From Mermis nigrescens (lineage: Eukaryota > Nematoda > Enoplea > Mermithida > Mermithidae): a stretch of DNA of 64,000 bases. Under the pieces are notes generated by a model. It ran no database searches and was not told the origin of the DNA. It was given only the letters and a program-made list of their open reading frames with translations. Position numbers and translations under genes: made by a program. Within the stretch, counting starts at the first letter, position 1. Each line of letters begins with the position of its first letter. Shown here piece by piece: positions 46,790 through 58,523 of this stretch. Where the stretch lies: the NCBI GenBank assembly GCA_036768485.1, contig JAVLUZ010000142.1, positions 11,337,456 through 11,401,455 on the forward strand. The letters run 5' to 3'.

Positions 46790-48095
46790 ACGCACAGAGC
46801 CCAAATATAAAGTCGATTAAGGTGAAAATAGCGTTTTTCTGCGAATTCAAGTAGGATTCTTTAATATAAAAGTTGAAAAAACAGACGGAAATGAAACTTG
46901 GAAAATAAAAATTTTTTCAAGATTATTTCAATTAAAGGCTTTTTCGCCTGTTTTTTCAACTTCCGTGTTAAAGATTCCAGCTTGGAATCGCATAAAAACG
47001 CCATTTCCTTGAAATGTGCAAAATCGTTGTATTCTTAAAATTCGCCCCGAGCGGAGCGAGCGACGCGAGTTGCATCCCATTACTTGGGCTTATTTTAAAC
47101 GACGATGGCACCAACATTTTGGTCAGTCGCATGAATCTACTTCGAAAATTCGAGGACTGCCTTATTTGTTTTCGACTTGACTTAAATCAAACCAGTTAGG
47201 TGGCAGCTTTTACCCGATACTACTTGCTGTATACGTACTTATAAAGTGGCTATCTTCTTAATACATATGTGAACCAGCTACACCAAAGCCCGCCTTAGCT
47301 TTACTTACTTACTTACCAATCCCCTGTACAGCGGCCCCAAAAAAACAGCCACAGCCCCTCAAAAAACTGCAACCCTATCGTTAAGCGTAAAAGTGAAATA
47401 CTTCCAAAAAAATCAAGAAAATGCCAAAATGGAAAACTGTCATGTCAACCTGGCGAGGCAACGCTGGCTTGGCTGCTGAAAAGATATAGTATGACAGATC
47501 ACAGTAATATAAAGCTGCACTTATTATTTGCAAAAGTCATTACCTGCTCATAATGCATGTTAATCTTATAAGTAGCTGTACATACGTACTTTAAGTAGCA
47601 AATAAGCAGGTGTTCCGCTTTTAGCCGGATTCCGTATGTGCGTATGTACCGAAATCGAATTATGCAATACTTTTCTCAGCCTGTCATATCGGTTAGATTA
47701 ATTTTATCTGTTTAAAAGAAAACTTGGTGTGTTCTATTCCAAAGGGCCATTTTTGCTAAAGTCTTTTTATTGTAATAGATTTTCCCTGCTCAGACGACAT
47801 CTTCAATTGTGCTCTTTCTTATGCCCATACTGCGAAATTGCGTTATAACGAACTGGATTGTACAGTTATGTACATGTAGTCTGTTTCATTTATTCGAGAG
47901 CTTTTTAGTAAACTTTTGAAGGCTAAAGTTAGCGAAACAAGAGGATTTACTGTAATTCGACAGATCAGCTCAGTGAGGGCGAATAAATATTATTCGTTCA
48001 TCTTTAATCCACTAATCCGTCATGAAAAATGAATTAGCAACACATTTAATCACTGCGGTAACATACTACAGTAAGTGCGCTAAATAAAAAGCTAT
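46790..48095. other. Mostly unassigned sequence between repeats
   Basis: Includes the second half of the possible 46.66-47.11 kb element and a CTATTCCAAAGGGCCATTTTTGC-like end near 47735. There is no supported gene. Confidence 0.35.
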
Positions 48096-48097
48096 CG

Positions 48098-48164
48098 GCT
48101 GGAATAGAACCCGTGTTGTTTCGACGACAAACAGACGTTTTACCACTGAGCTATGCGTGAGTTC
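48098..48164 (-). other. tRNA-like SINE head (A and B box pair)
   Basis: On the minus strand, CATAGCTCAGTGGTAAAACG fits the D-arm and A box, and ACGGGTTCTATTCC is close to the B box. A plausible anticodon stem lies between them. The 5' and 3' acceptor strands do not pair, so this is a tRNA-derived SINE head or pseudogene. It lies just outside the left end of the transposon at 48181. Confidence 0.55.
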
Positions 48165-48180
48165 GCGGCGCTTCGTCAAT

Positions 48181-51100
48181 GTCTGTAAGAATCACCTATA
48201 GGGACTTACGTAAGCAAAAAAATAATTTTTCTTTGTTCTAAGATATATTACACAACTTTTTACGCTGATTCCGAATCTGAGAACCGTTTAACACAAAAAT
48301 GACTTTTTGCTGACTTATAGGGGTGTAAAGTGTGAAAAATCGGAAAATGTGCCGAGTTTCATATGTTGATTAATATTTTCCAGAATAATGAACATTTTTC
48401 AATGCAGTTTTTTTAAATTACAGAAGATTGAATGGGCTTTACAAAAAGTATATAAATTTTGTTTACCGGATCATCACACGGGACACAGCAGTCAATAAAA
48501 GTCAAAAATATGAATTTTTGCACTTGCAACATTTTTACTTTTTTAGCCATAAGTCCAGAGTGGTCATACAGAATCGAAGCTTATTTCACCACAATATGTG
48601 CCACCTATGTACCCGTTTCCGCGTAAAAAATGTAGGATATGTGATAGACAGTTATTGACCACTTTTGACAAATGTGAAATTAACTCATGTGTCCAAATTT
48701 CAAAAATGATACATTTGTGCTATAAAAAATTTAACGTTTCGATCTATAACTTCAGAACTGTAAAACATTGTGCGACTGCACTATACCACAGCTTCTACCA
48801 TCTATGTGCCTAAGTGCTTGCAAAATATCATGCATATACCTTGACTGGTTAGTGACCATTTCTGACAAACGGTAATTGAACTCAATTGGTCAAAGTCGAA
48901 AAAATCATACATGTGTGGTACAAATAGCTTTCCTTTTGGAGCTGTAATTCGGGAAATAAAATTCTTCTTGTGGCAACATTACACCACAATTTGCACTATC
49001 TATTTACCTAATTATACGCAAAAATCCATCCATATATGTTTGATATTTATTGACTATTTGTGGACAACGTAAACTTAGCTCCATTGGTCAAAATCAAAAA
49101 GTCACACATTGGTGCTTCAAAAAATTTTTCCCATTACACCACAGTCTCTACCTTATATGATCCTAATTGTACACAAAAAATCATCTGCATATGTTACGTA
49201 CTTATCTATCAGCCATATTTCACAAGTGTGAACTTGACCTAATTGGCCAAAGTGAAAAAATGCATGCTTTTGTTCCAAATAATTTTATTTTCTATTTCTA
49301 ACGAGAAGTAAAATCTATCTGGTGACCATACTACGCCACGGTTCGCACTATCTATTTGCCTAACTGCATGCGAAAAATTCATACATATATGTTGGATTAT
49401 ATTTATTTATTATTTTTACCTGTAGAAAATCCTAACATAAAGAAATATGTTTTATATCGTCAAAATTCAATTGTCAAAACATTCTGAATGAATCAATGTG
49501 TCTTCAACGTCATCTGCCTCATCATCTAGATTTGGGTCTGGTTGGAAAAAATCTTCTAAGCAGTCATCTCATCAGTTTCAGTTAAGACAATTGCTTCTCT
49601 TATTCGTGCTTCCCGCCACCAAAATCCTGCAATTTGCTGCCATGATAAAAACTCAGATTGCTTGAATTGGGGCAATCTTCGCATTTCAGTTGCAGTCTCC
49701 CTTGGATCGCACTTTCTTCGAGTCTTAATCCCATCATCAAATTTTTTAAGCAAATATTGGCGCTGGTTTTCTGTGAATGCTTTACAAGATCTTTTTCGCC
49801 TTAAAGCCCAGCCAGTTGGTAATCTTTGGATCGAATCATCATCTGCATACATCTCTCAGAATTGCTGCAAAACTTCATTTAGACTTGGAAGCCGAGGCAT
49901 TAGCTGCCGATTTTCTATTTGTTTCTTGCACGTTGTAATAGCTGCATCACGCAATGTCAGTCGCTCAGGCTGAAACTGGTGATTTGCTAACTCCATGTGA
50001 TTTTCAAGGGATCGATGTCTTTGAAATGATTTCACGCAACAAGGAACACTACAAGTAAACAGTTGCAAAGATCTTGCTGAGCTGTCTTCTTCTGGTAAAA
50101 CTGGCACAAATGTTGCTGTTGACTGGTCCCTTGTCATTGGCTCTTCTAGGATGGGTTGCCAGATAGTCCTGGGATCAATTTCTCCTAGCTGTTTTCCTTG
50201 ATGTATGATACTCTTGACATTAAATGATGATGTTCCATCTTTTTCAAACCACGAGCTTTTTGGAATGGTGGCTCCAGATCCAATACGATAAGATTTCCAT
50301 GCTCGAATCTCATCATTTTCAAGCAAAAAATTGTTCAAAAAGTCAATGTTGTTCATTTTAGCAGCACTCTTTCTTCCTTGCACCACAGCGCCATAGATGA
50401 CTGAGCTTCCTTTCACACCACCATATGATGAAATGCATTTGATAAATTCTTCTGCTGTGGTGCATTTATGATTTTCATCAATGAATAGCTTTACTTTCCA
50501 TTTTATAACAGCTGCAGCACGGTCACAATCACCTTTTCCAGATTGTGGGTCACTAACATCCCACCTTTTCACAGTTATTCCAGTGACTTGTGATATTATC
50601 ATCATAGATGACAACGTATTGGCTGAGTGGTAGCATGCTGCATTGTCTGAGCGAAGAAAAGCATTTGCTACATCTGGTGCTTCTTGCTTGATCATTCGAA
50701 TTAAGTTGTCCAGCACATGCACGAACATTCTTCTGATAAATTGACCATTAGTATTTCTCCCAAAAATGACAGCAATATGCCAGGGGATCCCCTTCTTTCC
50801 AGACCACATCGGTTGATCTTCTCTGCCACTTCGAGGCAGCCATTTCATTGCCCAGTCGATAGTGATGTAAATATCGCTAGATGTCATTTGAGCCAAGACA
50901 TCAGTTTTTGCCTATCCTGATTGACAGTACGAATTTGGTGTTTTATCCATTCAAAAATGGCTTCTTGGGCATTTTGGGCAAAGAACGATAACTCTTGTTT
51001 CAAAGTTTGTTCAATTTGGAGGTTTTTTTGAAGCACCAATGTGCGACTTTTTGATTTCGACCAATGGAGCTAAGTTTACGTTGTCCACAAATGGTCAATA

Positions 51101-51970
51101 AATATCAAACATATATAGATGGATTTTTGCATATAATTAGGCAAATAGATAGTGCAAATTGAGGTGTAATGTGGCCACAAGATGAATTTTATTTTCCGAA
51201 TTACAGCTCTAAAAGGAAAGTTATTTGTACCACACATGTATGATTTCTTCGACTTTGACCAATTGAGTCCAATTACCGTTTACCAGAAATGGTCAACAAC
51301 CAGTTAAGGTATACGCATGATCTTTTGCGAGCACTTAGGCACATAGATGGTAAAAGCTGTGGTATAATGCAGTCGCACAATGTTTTACAGTTCTGAAGTT
51401 ATAGATCGAAACGTTAAATTTTTTATAGCACAAATGTATCATTTTTGAAATGTGAACACATGAGTTAATTTCACATTTGTCAAAAGTGGTCAATAACTGT
51501 CCATCACATATCCTACATTTTTAACACAGAAATGGGTACATAGGTGGCACATATCGTGGTGAAATAAAGTCCGATTCTGTATGACCACTCTGGACTTATG
51601 GCTAAAAAAGTAAAAATATTACAAGTGCAAAAATTCATATTTTTAACCTTTATTGACTGCTGTATCCCGTGGGATGATCCGGTAAATAAACTTTTTATAT
51701 TTTTTGTAAAGTCCATTTGATCTTCTGTAATTTAAAAAAAACTGCATTGAAAAATATTCATTATTCTGGAAAATATTGATCAACATATGACATTCGGCAC
51801 ATATTCCGATTTTTCACACTTTGCAACCCTATAAGTCAGCAAAAAATCATTTTTGTGTAAAACGGTTTTCAGATTCGGAATCAGCGTAGAAATTTGTGTA
51901 ATATATGTCAAAATTAAGAAAAATTATTTTTTTCACTTACGTAAGGTTAAGGTGGTCCTTACAGAAACTG
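48181..51970. mobile_element. 3.8-kb DNA transposon with long terminal inverted repeats
   Basis: The left end GTCTGTAAGAATCACC and the right end (inverted TTTCTGTAAGGACCACC) begin arms of about 940 bp, 48181-49120 and 51030-51970, that mirror each other with scattered differences. The left arm and its inner continuation contain about five diverged subunits of roughly 150-200 bp sharing CTATNTGCCTAANTGCANGC and CATATATG. Between the arms lies a broken minus-strand gene. No target duplication could be fixed at the ends. Confidence 0.8.
49556..51044 (-). pseudogene. Broken transposase-like gene of the 48.2-52.0 kb transposon
   Basis: Three pieces of one protein read in order on the minus strand. 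An N-terminal helical part (about 51044-50920) is in a frame one step off. The main part (50896-49859) has Asp in an Ile-Asp-Trp-Ala-Met-Lys motif, Asp in Ser-Asp-Asn-Ala, and Asp-Pro-Gln-Ser-Gly-Lys-Gly-Asp-Cys-Asp-Arg. These could be the acid residues of an RNase H-like fold, but that is inference. A C2H2-like finger (C-X4-C-X3-F-X5-L-X2-H-X5-H) lies near residues 280-307. After a TGA (49858-49856) the same frame continues for about 100 codons. I know this architecture from uncharacterised repeat proteins of cnidarians and other animals. Two lesions, a frameshift and a stop, make it inactive here. Confidence 0.7.
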
Positions 51971-52640
51971 ACTCTTAAAATCTTAGTCTATTGTGTTTAA
52001 AGTGTCAACTTAGGATAAGCTGAATGCGCGATTTTTATCTGTTAGCTGATTGATCTGCTGGAAGACGAGAATAAATTATGCCGCAAAAAAATGTTATTGA
52101 AAAATCCTTCTTTGCTATAGCTACATTGTGTAGATCTACCGACCTACAGTTAATAAGAAAGAAGGATTACTGTACCCTCCGGAAACACTCCTGAAAAAGC
52201 TATGGGATTTCTGAAAAAGCACGGAAATGTGGTTCAGCCTCAAAATTTTTTTCTAAAGTGTTTTTTTGACTCTTTACACGTCGTAAACAATTTTTCGACG
52301 TTTCTGATGTTACTGCTTCTTTCTAAGAACTAAAAACCTAAATTTCCAGACTATTCTATCAAATTAAATAAAGAAAGTATAGTCGAAAAATGACTTTTCC
52401 GAAAAAATTGGTACGTATTTTTAAATCAAAACTTTGCTGAAAAAATAGAAACACTACTATTTCTTAAGTTTTCGAAAAATTAGAAATTTTGGGTGTTGGT
52501 CTGTCAGTCAGCTTTTTTTACACGGATCAGTCAGTAGCCATTCTGCGGAGAATCAAATCCTCCAGCCCAAACCCCTCGCACAAGAACAAGTAATTGGATG
52601 TGCTCCTTCCTATCTATGCTGCTTCCTTGATCAGAAAGGC
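51971..52640. other. Spacer between the transposon and the bZIP gene
   Basis: AT-rich, with no repeat family that I recognise and no domain-bearing frame. Confidence 0.4.
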
Positions 52641-52641
52641 A

Positions 52642-52647
52642 TTTATT
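52642..52647 (-). other. Possible polyadenylation signal of the bZIP gene
   Basis: AATAAA on the minus strand only 4 bases after the TAG stop (52654-52652), which would give a very short 3' UTR. Confidence 0.35.
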
Positions 52648-52651
52648 TACC

Positions 52652-52843
52652 CTAATCAAATAATAAGCAATGCAAGTTTAACATTTCACTCTTCAATATG
52701 TCAACTTCAGCTGTTAGTTTGTCATTTTCTTGTTCCAGCATAGCCGCTTTAGAAGCGATCTCGCTTTCTTTCATTCTCCTGGCATTTCTAGAGCGTTTAG
52801 CAGCTTGATTATTCCTCCTTCTTTTATCCCAATAGACACTATC
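52652..52843 (-). CDS. bZIP transcription factor, exon with basic region and zipper
   Basis: 63 codons and a TAG stop. The acceptor is AAAAGCTTTTAG (to 52844), phase 0. Tyr-Trp-Asp-Lys-Arg-Arg-Arg-Asn-Asn precedes Ala-Ala-Lys-Arg-Ser-Arg and Ala-Arg-Arg, the basic-region signature of the PAR/NFIL3 (also giant, vrille, ces-2) group. It is followed by Ile and then Leu at every seventh position (codons 36, 43, 50 and 57 of the exon, with Ile at 29 in the outer position), a four-heptad leucine zipper. The protein should bind DNA as a dimer in the nucleus. The stop lies six residues after the last zipper Leu, so the zipper ends the protein. It joins in phase to 54007-53756. Confidence 0.85.
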   Translation of the reverse strand, partial: DSVYWDKRRRNNQAAKRSRNARRMKESEIASKAAMLEQENDKLTAEVDILKSEMLNLHCLLFD

Positions 52844-52871
52844 CTAAAAGCTTTTGCCATTAAATCATACC

Positions 52872-53045
52872 TATAGTCTGTTTCACATGACTTCGTGCAT
52901 AAATCTTAAGAATTTTTATCGACAGTAAGCCGAGGGTTACGATAATGATATATCAGATCAATGCTATAATCACAACACAATCTGTCAGCTTATTGTCGAA
53001 GGTCGTTTTAAAATTTATGACCGAAGTTATGTGAAACAGACTATA
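52872..53045. mobile_element. 174-bp MITE with TATAGTCTGTTTCACAT inverted ends, copy 1
   Basis: Both ends read TATAGTCTGTTTCACATRA in inverted orientation. It lies inside the bZIP gene's intron, just 28 bases upstream of the bZIP exon's acceptor side. A TA duplication is possible. Confidence 0.8.
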
Positions 53046-53527
53046 GAGTATGATGAACGTAAATAAATTTTGCATACATTTTGTTGATTATCCTTTCATT
53101 GGTATGTCCTACTTACCATTAGAAAAAGTACACAGTTTTCTGTAAATCTTTTGAGTTAGTCTACTCCTATCAGAGAAAATTCCTGAAGAAATGCCGCTAA
53201 CTTTGAAATACGTGAAACAAACTAAAGATGTCTTAAAAAGAAAAGGCTTATTAATGCATAAAGTGAATTATTAATTTATTTTAACATAAGTCATTAGTAA
53301 ATTTTTTATTATGATTGTTTTCTGGATACTAAGGTTTTTTGTGTTCAAGAGGTTCTCCAGTCTGTACCCCAGCCTAAGTCCGTTGGTTTTTACAAAACGA
53401 TTTTGTTCGACAATATTTACTATTTTTACAAAATCCTAACATGTATAAAATTCTTGGGAATGCCTACATGAAAAATTCGTTGGATTTTCGACAGTAATAC
53501 GGAAATTAACTATCATGTTCAACACAT

Positions 53528-53684
53528 TATAGTCTGTTTCACATAACTTTGTGCATAAATTTTGAGAATTTTAATCGACATTCAACTGAGCGTTACGGTG
53601 ATCAATGTTATAATCGCACTCTGTCAGCTTATTGTCGGAGATAGTTTTAAAATTTATGACCGAACTTGTGTGAATCAGACTATA
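53528..53684. mobile_element. 157-bp MITE with TATAGTCTGTTTCACAT inverted ends, copy 2
   Basis: Same ends and same internal phrase (TGCATAAATTTTGAGAATTTT) as the copy at 52872-53045, in the same intron and the same orientation. Confidence 0.8.
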
Positions 53685-53755
53685 AGCCTTCACTAGCTTA
53701 CGCATGTGAAGTATATGTAACTAAAACTCGCAGTCTCTATGGGCTATTCCCTTGC

Positions 53756-54007
53756 CTTATCTGCCCCAGGCGGATCGCTGATGATTTGGAAACCCTTTGC
53801 TCGAGAAGCGGGTGAAATTACCATACGGCGTTTGTGTGGAGTTGAGAGTTTGAATGAATGATATTTGTTTGTATTTCGGGTAAGAATCGATGATATTTGT
53901 TCCAATACTTTGTCGAGTCCCTTGGCGGAAATGCTGCGCATTTGCATCGAATTGATTGACGAACCGGCTACAGTCGGAGAATTTACTGTTTCGACACATG
54001 TTTTCAT
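53756..54007 (-). CDS. bZIP transcription factor, first coding exon
   Basis: 84 codons from an ATG at 54007-54005. It is Ser/Thr/Lys-rich, with a basic stretch (Pro-His-Lys-Arg-Arg-Met-Val) near codon 60. No GT donor fits. GATAAG followed by GCAAGG is a good match to the GC-AG donor consensus and is in phase 0, so the exon would end at 53756. Joined to 52843, the protein reads ...Gly-Ala-Asp-Lys then Asp-Ser-Val-Tyr-Trp, as expected just before a PAR-type basic region. The product is 147 residues. Without the splice the frame stops at TAG (53746-53744). A CTCGCAG acceptor-like site lies 32 bases before the ATG. Confidence 0.65.
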
Positions 54008-54059
54008 AACACTTTTACTCCTTAACTGTTTATTCTGCGAGCAACATTTCAAGTTTAAT

Positions 54060-55120
54060 TTAATTAGGAAGTAGGTGTTTTAGTTTTAATCTAATTAATT
54101 TGATTTCTGCATTTGCCTGATACTGCCAATTCAATAGATTCAGAGATATATGGAGAGAAGTTTCGCTCTTAGATGATCATTCTCATCAATGCAGTTAGAG
54201 AAGCCTGATCCATGTACCGAATAAAAAATAAGCACTCGGACTTCTAATCGAAGTTTAAATAATTCGATATTGCAGGAGGTTAATAAGATTTTAAATACAG
54301 ATTTATTTTAAAATAAAATATTATATATGAAATATATTGCATCCATCTGGCGAGCATTTGGATAGCTTAATCGTGCCATTTTAACAGACTTTTGACAATT
54401 ATAATAAGCGTACATAAGTAAGTTGATCAACTAATCTCATTTAATTTATAATGTTAAAAATATGCAAAGTCAAGAATGCGGTGAAATTTCGTATATGAAA
54501 CCTTGATATTCTCTCAAAATGACGTCATACCTACTCGTATGCACATATATTGTGAAATTTTGTAGACAAACGAAGCGCTGATGTAACATGAGAGCTGAAA
54601 TATATGTAAGAGTAAACAATTATTATTTCATCTAGGAAAAATTGCTGAAAATCCGGCATATATTCCTTCCACTTATATAAAGTTTATGAGATCTGGAATA
54701 AATTGAGGTTGCAGTGTAGGTATCTTGTACCTATTCAGATATGAATAAATAATACCTTGCATTCGTGCGACGATTCCGCTTCTTAATTGAAAAGTCCAAG
54801 GCTCCATAAAAATCGTGACTATACATTGCAGCACAATTACTTTTTGTAGGTAATCTTAAAGGAATTCAGGAGCGCCATTTTAGCGTGAATAACGACGTTA
54901 AAATTAAGCAAATTAGTTTTGTCATATGTTCAGATTTGACATAGAGCTGCGAGTGATTGATCCAAATTTAGCTAATATGCATCATTTCCTGAAAAAATTA
55001 AAAAACTGAAAATTAATTTTTGTCGAACAATTTTTCCATGAAATATATCAATTTCCATGCAGTTTTATTGTTTTATCTATGTTTATTTGAGTAATTTATT
55101 TATATTCATATTTTATATTT
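54060..55120. other. Upstream flank of the bZIP gene, nothing recognised
   Basis: AT-rich. The bZIP gene's 5' UTR and promoter should lie here on the minus strand, but I cannot identify a core promoter motif or a further exon. Confidence 0.4.
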
Positions 55121-55123
55121 ATA

Positions 55124-55547
55124 TGCTGTATTCATTCTAATAAACAGCGCTGTCTATATTTTTTCAGCCTGAAGGTGCGCTGTCCATTAGAGGGCGCTGC
55201 CTATAACTATTTTCATTTGATTTTACCCGAAAAGCATCAAATTTCTTCATTACTGGACGAAATAAAAAAACATTTTTACAATTCTAATCTCAATTACTTA
55301 ATCAATTGTCTTATTTTTGGCATTTTATCCATAAAAATAATATTCCATGTTCTTGTATTGAGCTTGGACTGCTTTTCGGCCAAGATATTTTATTCAAGGG
55401 ACACATTAAACTAAGGATAGCATTTATATAATAGCAGGTGCGCTTACTATTAGAGGGCGCTGTCTAACTTTTTTCGCTTTGCAGGTGCGCTGTCTATTAG
55501 AGGGCGCTTAATATTAGAGGGCGCGGTTCATTAGAATAAATACGGTA
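55124..55547. mobile_element. Short DNA element with ATTAGAGGGCGC subterminal repeats
   Basis: The ends GTATTCATTCTAATAAAC and, inverted, GTATTTATTCTAATGAAC form terminal inverted repeats of about 23 bp, followed by CAGCGC / CGCGCC. Inside, GGTGCGCT..ATTAGAGGGCGC occurs near 55173, 55438 and 55485, and a further ATTAGAGGGCGC near 55513. The rest is AT-rich. Confidence 0.75.
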
Positions 55548-55549
55548 AA

Positions 55550-57050
55550 TATCATTCCACCGTTCTTTCATAAATTACCACTTTTAACTTGAATGTTTAA
55601 ATGTTTTATTGGATAATGCTTAACTGCGTTCAAAAAATCCTAAAATAATCGTTGCTAGGAAATGCAAAGATCAAAAGTTTTTAAGCATCGTTTAACCAGA
55701 AAACGTGATTTTTTTATGTTTGCAATATCTTTATGCTTTATAAATGTGAAAGAGAAATGTCGGATTATTTTTAAAATATACGCATTGGTCTAAAAGTTGA
55801 AATAGTGCAAAAACTCAATCAATTTACACTTTGTGTACCAATGTACCTTCTATTTTTTATTCTAGTGCATGAATTCCATCATTAGCCAAAATAAAAAAAT
55901 GTGTTATTGTTCGTTTGTTATTTATTGATTATTTATTACTTATTTATTACAAAAGTGCTTATTAATGTAACACGAGATTCCTTTAATGCTGATCGAAACT
56001 GGTAGCGAGCATAGATAGACGCATAGCACGACCAATCTATGGGTTCAACCGGTTTGTAGGTCTTTTAGTAAGCTTTTTGGGCCAAAATGACCTCAGAAAC
56101 TTGTATAAATAATAAAATCGCGGTCAAATTTTAAAATTAAGACGATAAAAACATGTACAAAGAACCAAACTTCGAATGGGCAGGGGCGTCGCTGGCCTTC
56201 TGGATTTGGGGACAAAAATTTTTGTAGTCGAGTATCTTAGCAACTAAATAATGGTGTTTTTGAGCTTTACACAGCGAGATCTAAGCACTATAAAAATTCT
56301 AAAATTCAGCTACTTGAATTATATTAAAAAGTATGCTCCATGTGAATTAATAGGCGCGAAGTGCCCTGAAATCTTGGGATTATTTGTTCGAAAGTGTGCT
56401 GAAATCTATTCAAACAATCTTTCAGATGCGCTTTAGGAATTTTCAATTTTTTTCTTTGAGGACCCTTATAAAAATTCTCGTACCTCCAAAATTTTGGGGG
56501 ACTAGTCTCCCCTATTCCCTCAAAGCTACTCCACTGCATATAGGTACTCGAAGCCTACATAGGTGAAACCAGGCGATAAAACGTCAATACGTGAGAATTC
56601 GGCTTGCAAAACAACCTTTAAAATAAAATGAAAAATTCGACGTGCATGATGCTCAACTGAAAATACATATAGGTACATACTGTTGAGAATTGAATTTAGC
56701 TGATATTAGCCATGATGATCTTCAGGAAAGCGGATCCCAGTAGACTTCTTGACAGATAATCGCGCAATTACCGGTGCATCAATTATAATTCAAGTCCTCT
56801 GGCGCATGCATAACCTACGCAGAATATACACATGTATGTATGTATAGGATCTCCTACTATTACGCATGCTTTGTCCAGCTTCTCATAATCATTTCAAATA
56901 GATATGCAGGTAAGTACCCACTCTAATTAGCTTTAAGTAGAATTAGTAAAATTACCAAGCCTTTGTCAGTGCTCCATAATGGATACTAATGAAATAGACA
57001 TATGATAAGCGGCGATTTTATTAGTTCATTACATTTAAAAAACATGCAGA
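55550..57050. other. Unassigned AT-rich sequence with one MITE-like block
   Basis: About 56172-56544 starts CAGGGGCGTCGCTGG and ends CTACTCCACTG, suggestive of a hAT-like MITE, but the 8-bp flanks do not match. I see no gene. Confidence 0.4.
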
Positions 57051-57054
57051 CCGT

Positions 57055-57410
57055 AGATGAACATAGGATGGGGAGTATATGAAATTTCGCCCTCCAGAAA
57101 TTTTTTCACTCGTTACAATCCGCGAATTTCCAAAAAAATTCGTAGAAAAGGTGCTCTAAGCGTTTTTACCTATCTTTTTGCTCAAACGTTTCAAATTTTT
57201 GGCGCCTCGCGCTTTACACTCATTTTTGATTTCCTTTTGTTCAAAATATTCAAATTTTTTGATTTTTTGCGAAAGTTTTTCAGGTTTTGACTTTCTTGAA
57301 AGAGAGCGCATCGTCAGAAACGCCAGATGCGTATCCGCCGCTTCTGAGTCAAATATCTGCATTTTAAAATTTCGCCCCTCCTTCCAAATTCCCATGCTGT
57401 GCATTTCTGT
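57055..57410. repeat. Dispersed repeat shared with 14265-14640
   Basis: Direct-orientation partner of 14265-14640, including the GGCGCCTCGCGC hairpin remnant and the terminal CCCATGCTGTGCAT phrase. Confidence 0.6.
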
Positions 57411-57718
57411 TTCTTTATTTCAAATATGTCTAGCAATTTCTAGGTCACTGAAAATCTAATCATAAAAAACATTCGAAACTCACAGTGATTGCTGATTTCA
57501 AAAACCTCAACGAATACATTAGGTACCCAAATAAATCATTCAAAAATTAGTTTCAGATCGAGTTTTATTACATTAATAAAGCTCGCGTTGACGAAATATC
57601 AAAATCGCAAACGAGCAGGTAGGTAGATATGAACATATGACGATTGTTTCCGAAAAATTACTCGTCAGCAATAAGTCGACAATAATTGCTCGCCTAGCAA
57701 TCAGGGTCGGCATCCGGA

Positions 57719-58523
57719 AGATTCGCCCCCGACATTTCGCCCCCGACTTTTTCGTCCCCGATATTTCGCCCCCGACATTTCACCCCCAGGTAAGTTACGC
57801 CCCCGGAACTTTCGCCCCCAGACATTTCGCCCCTTCGGATGTTTCGCCCCTAAACATTTCGCCCCTCGGATGTTTCGCCCCCAATAAAATATTTCGTTAT
57901 ACTGTACCAATCAACTTGCCTCTGCAATTTTGTTTGCCCTAATTTTTTTTTATTTGCCATTACATTCCCAGGAATTCGCTTGACCTTCGTGAACATATTC
58001 TTTATCTACCTAATTATAATGTCTCCCGGTCGGCAAGCAAAGACCTAATTTATTTATTTATTTGATAAAGATTTGCGTAGATTTTGGCTTGACCTTTTGG
58101 CAATAAAAATAAAGCAGCAATATGGTATGGTTAAAAAACTGTTTAAATATGGTTACAAAATTGTCTAAAGAAATCTAAAAATGAAAAACGAAAATATTGA
58201 AAACTTGTCATGATTGAAAATGAAAAAATTAAAAATTCTTTTCAGTTTATTCCAAAAAAGATTGAAAACAAAAAAGAAGAAAAAGTGGACATTGTGTCCT
58301 CCCGAATTTTGATGCTGTCCATGTATAATGCATATTCCCGTTTATTGTACAGCTCACTTGGGGCGAAACATCCGAAACATCCGAGAGGCGAAATGTTCGG
58401 GGGCGAAAGTTCCGGGGGCGAAACGTACCTGGGGACGAAATGCTGGGGGCGAAATGTCGGGGGCGAAATGTCGGGGGCGAAATGTCGGGGGCGAAAAGTC
58501 GGGGCGAAATGTCGGGGCGAATA
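57719..58523. mobile_element. Element with inverted TTCGCCCCCGACA minisatellites at both ends
   Basis: 57719-57890 holds about ten copies of a 14-15 base unit near CATTTCGCCCCCGA. About 58365-58523 holds a similar number in inverted orientation. Between them is about 470 bp of AT-rich DNA. The two arrays would pair over about 150 bp. Frames over them are repeat artefacts. No target duplication was found. Confidence 0.75.

Noticed and set aside
48098..48164. A functional tRNA gene
   Set aside because: The A and B boxes are present, but the 5' and 3' acceptor strands do not pair and the anticodon loop has C at the position after the anticodon.
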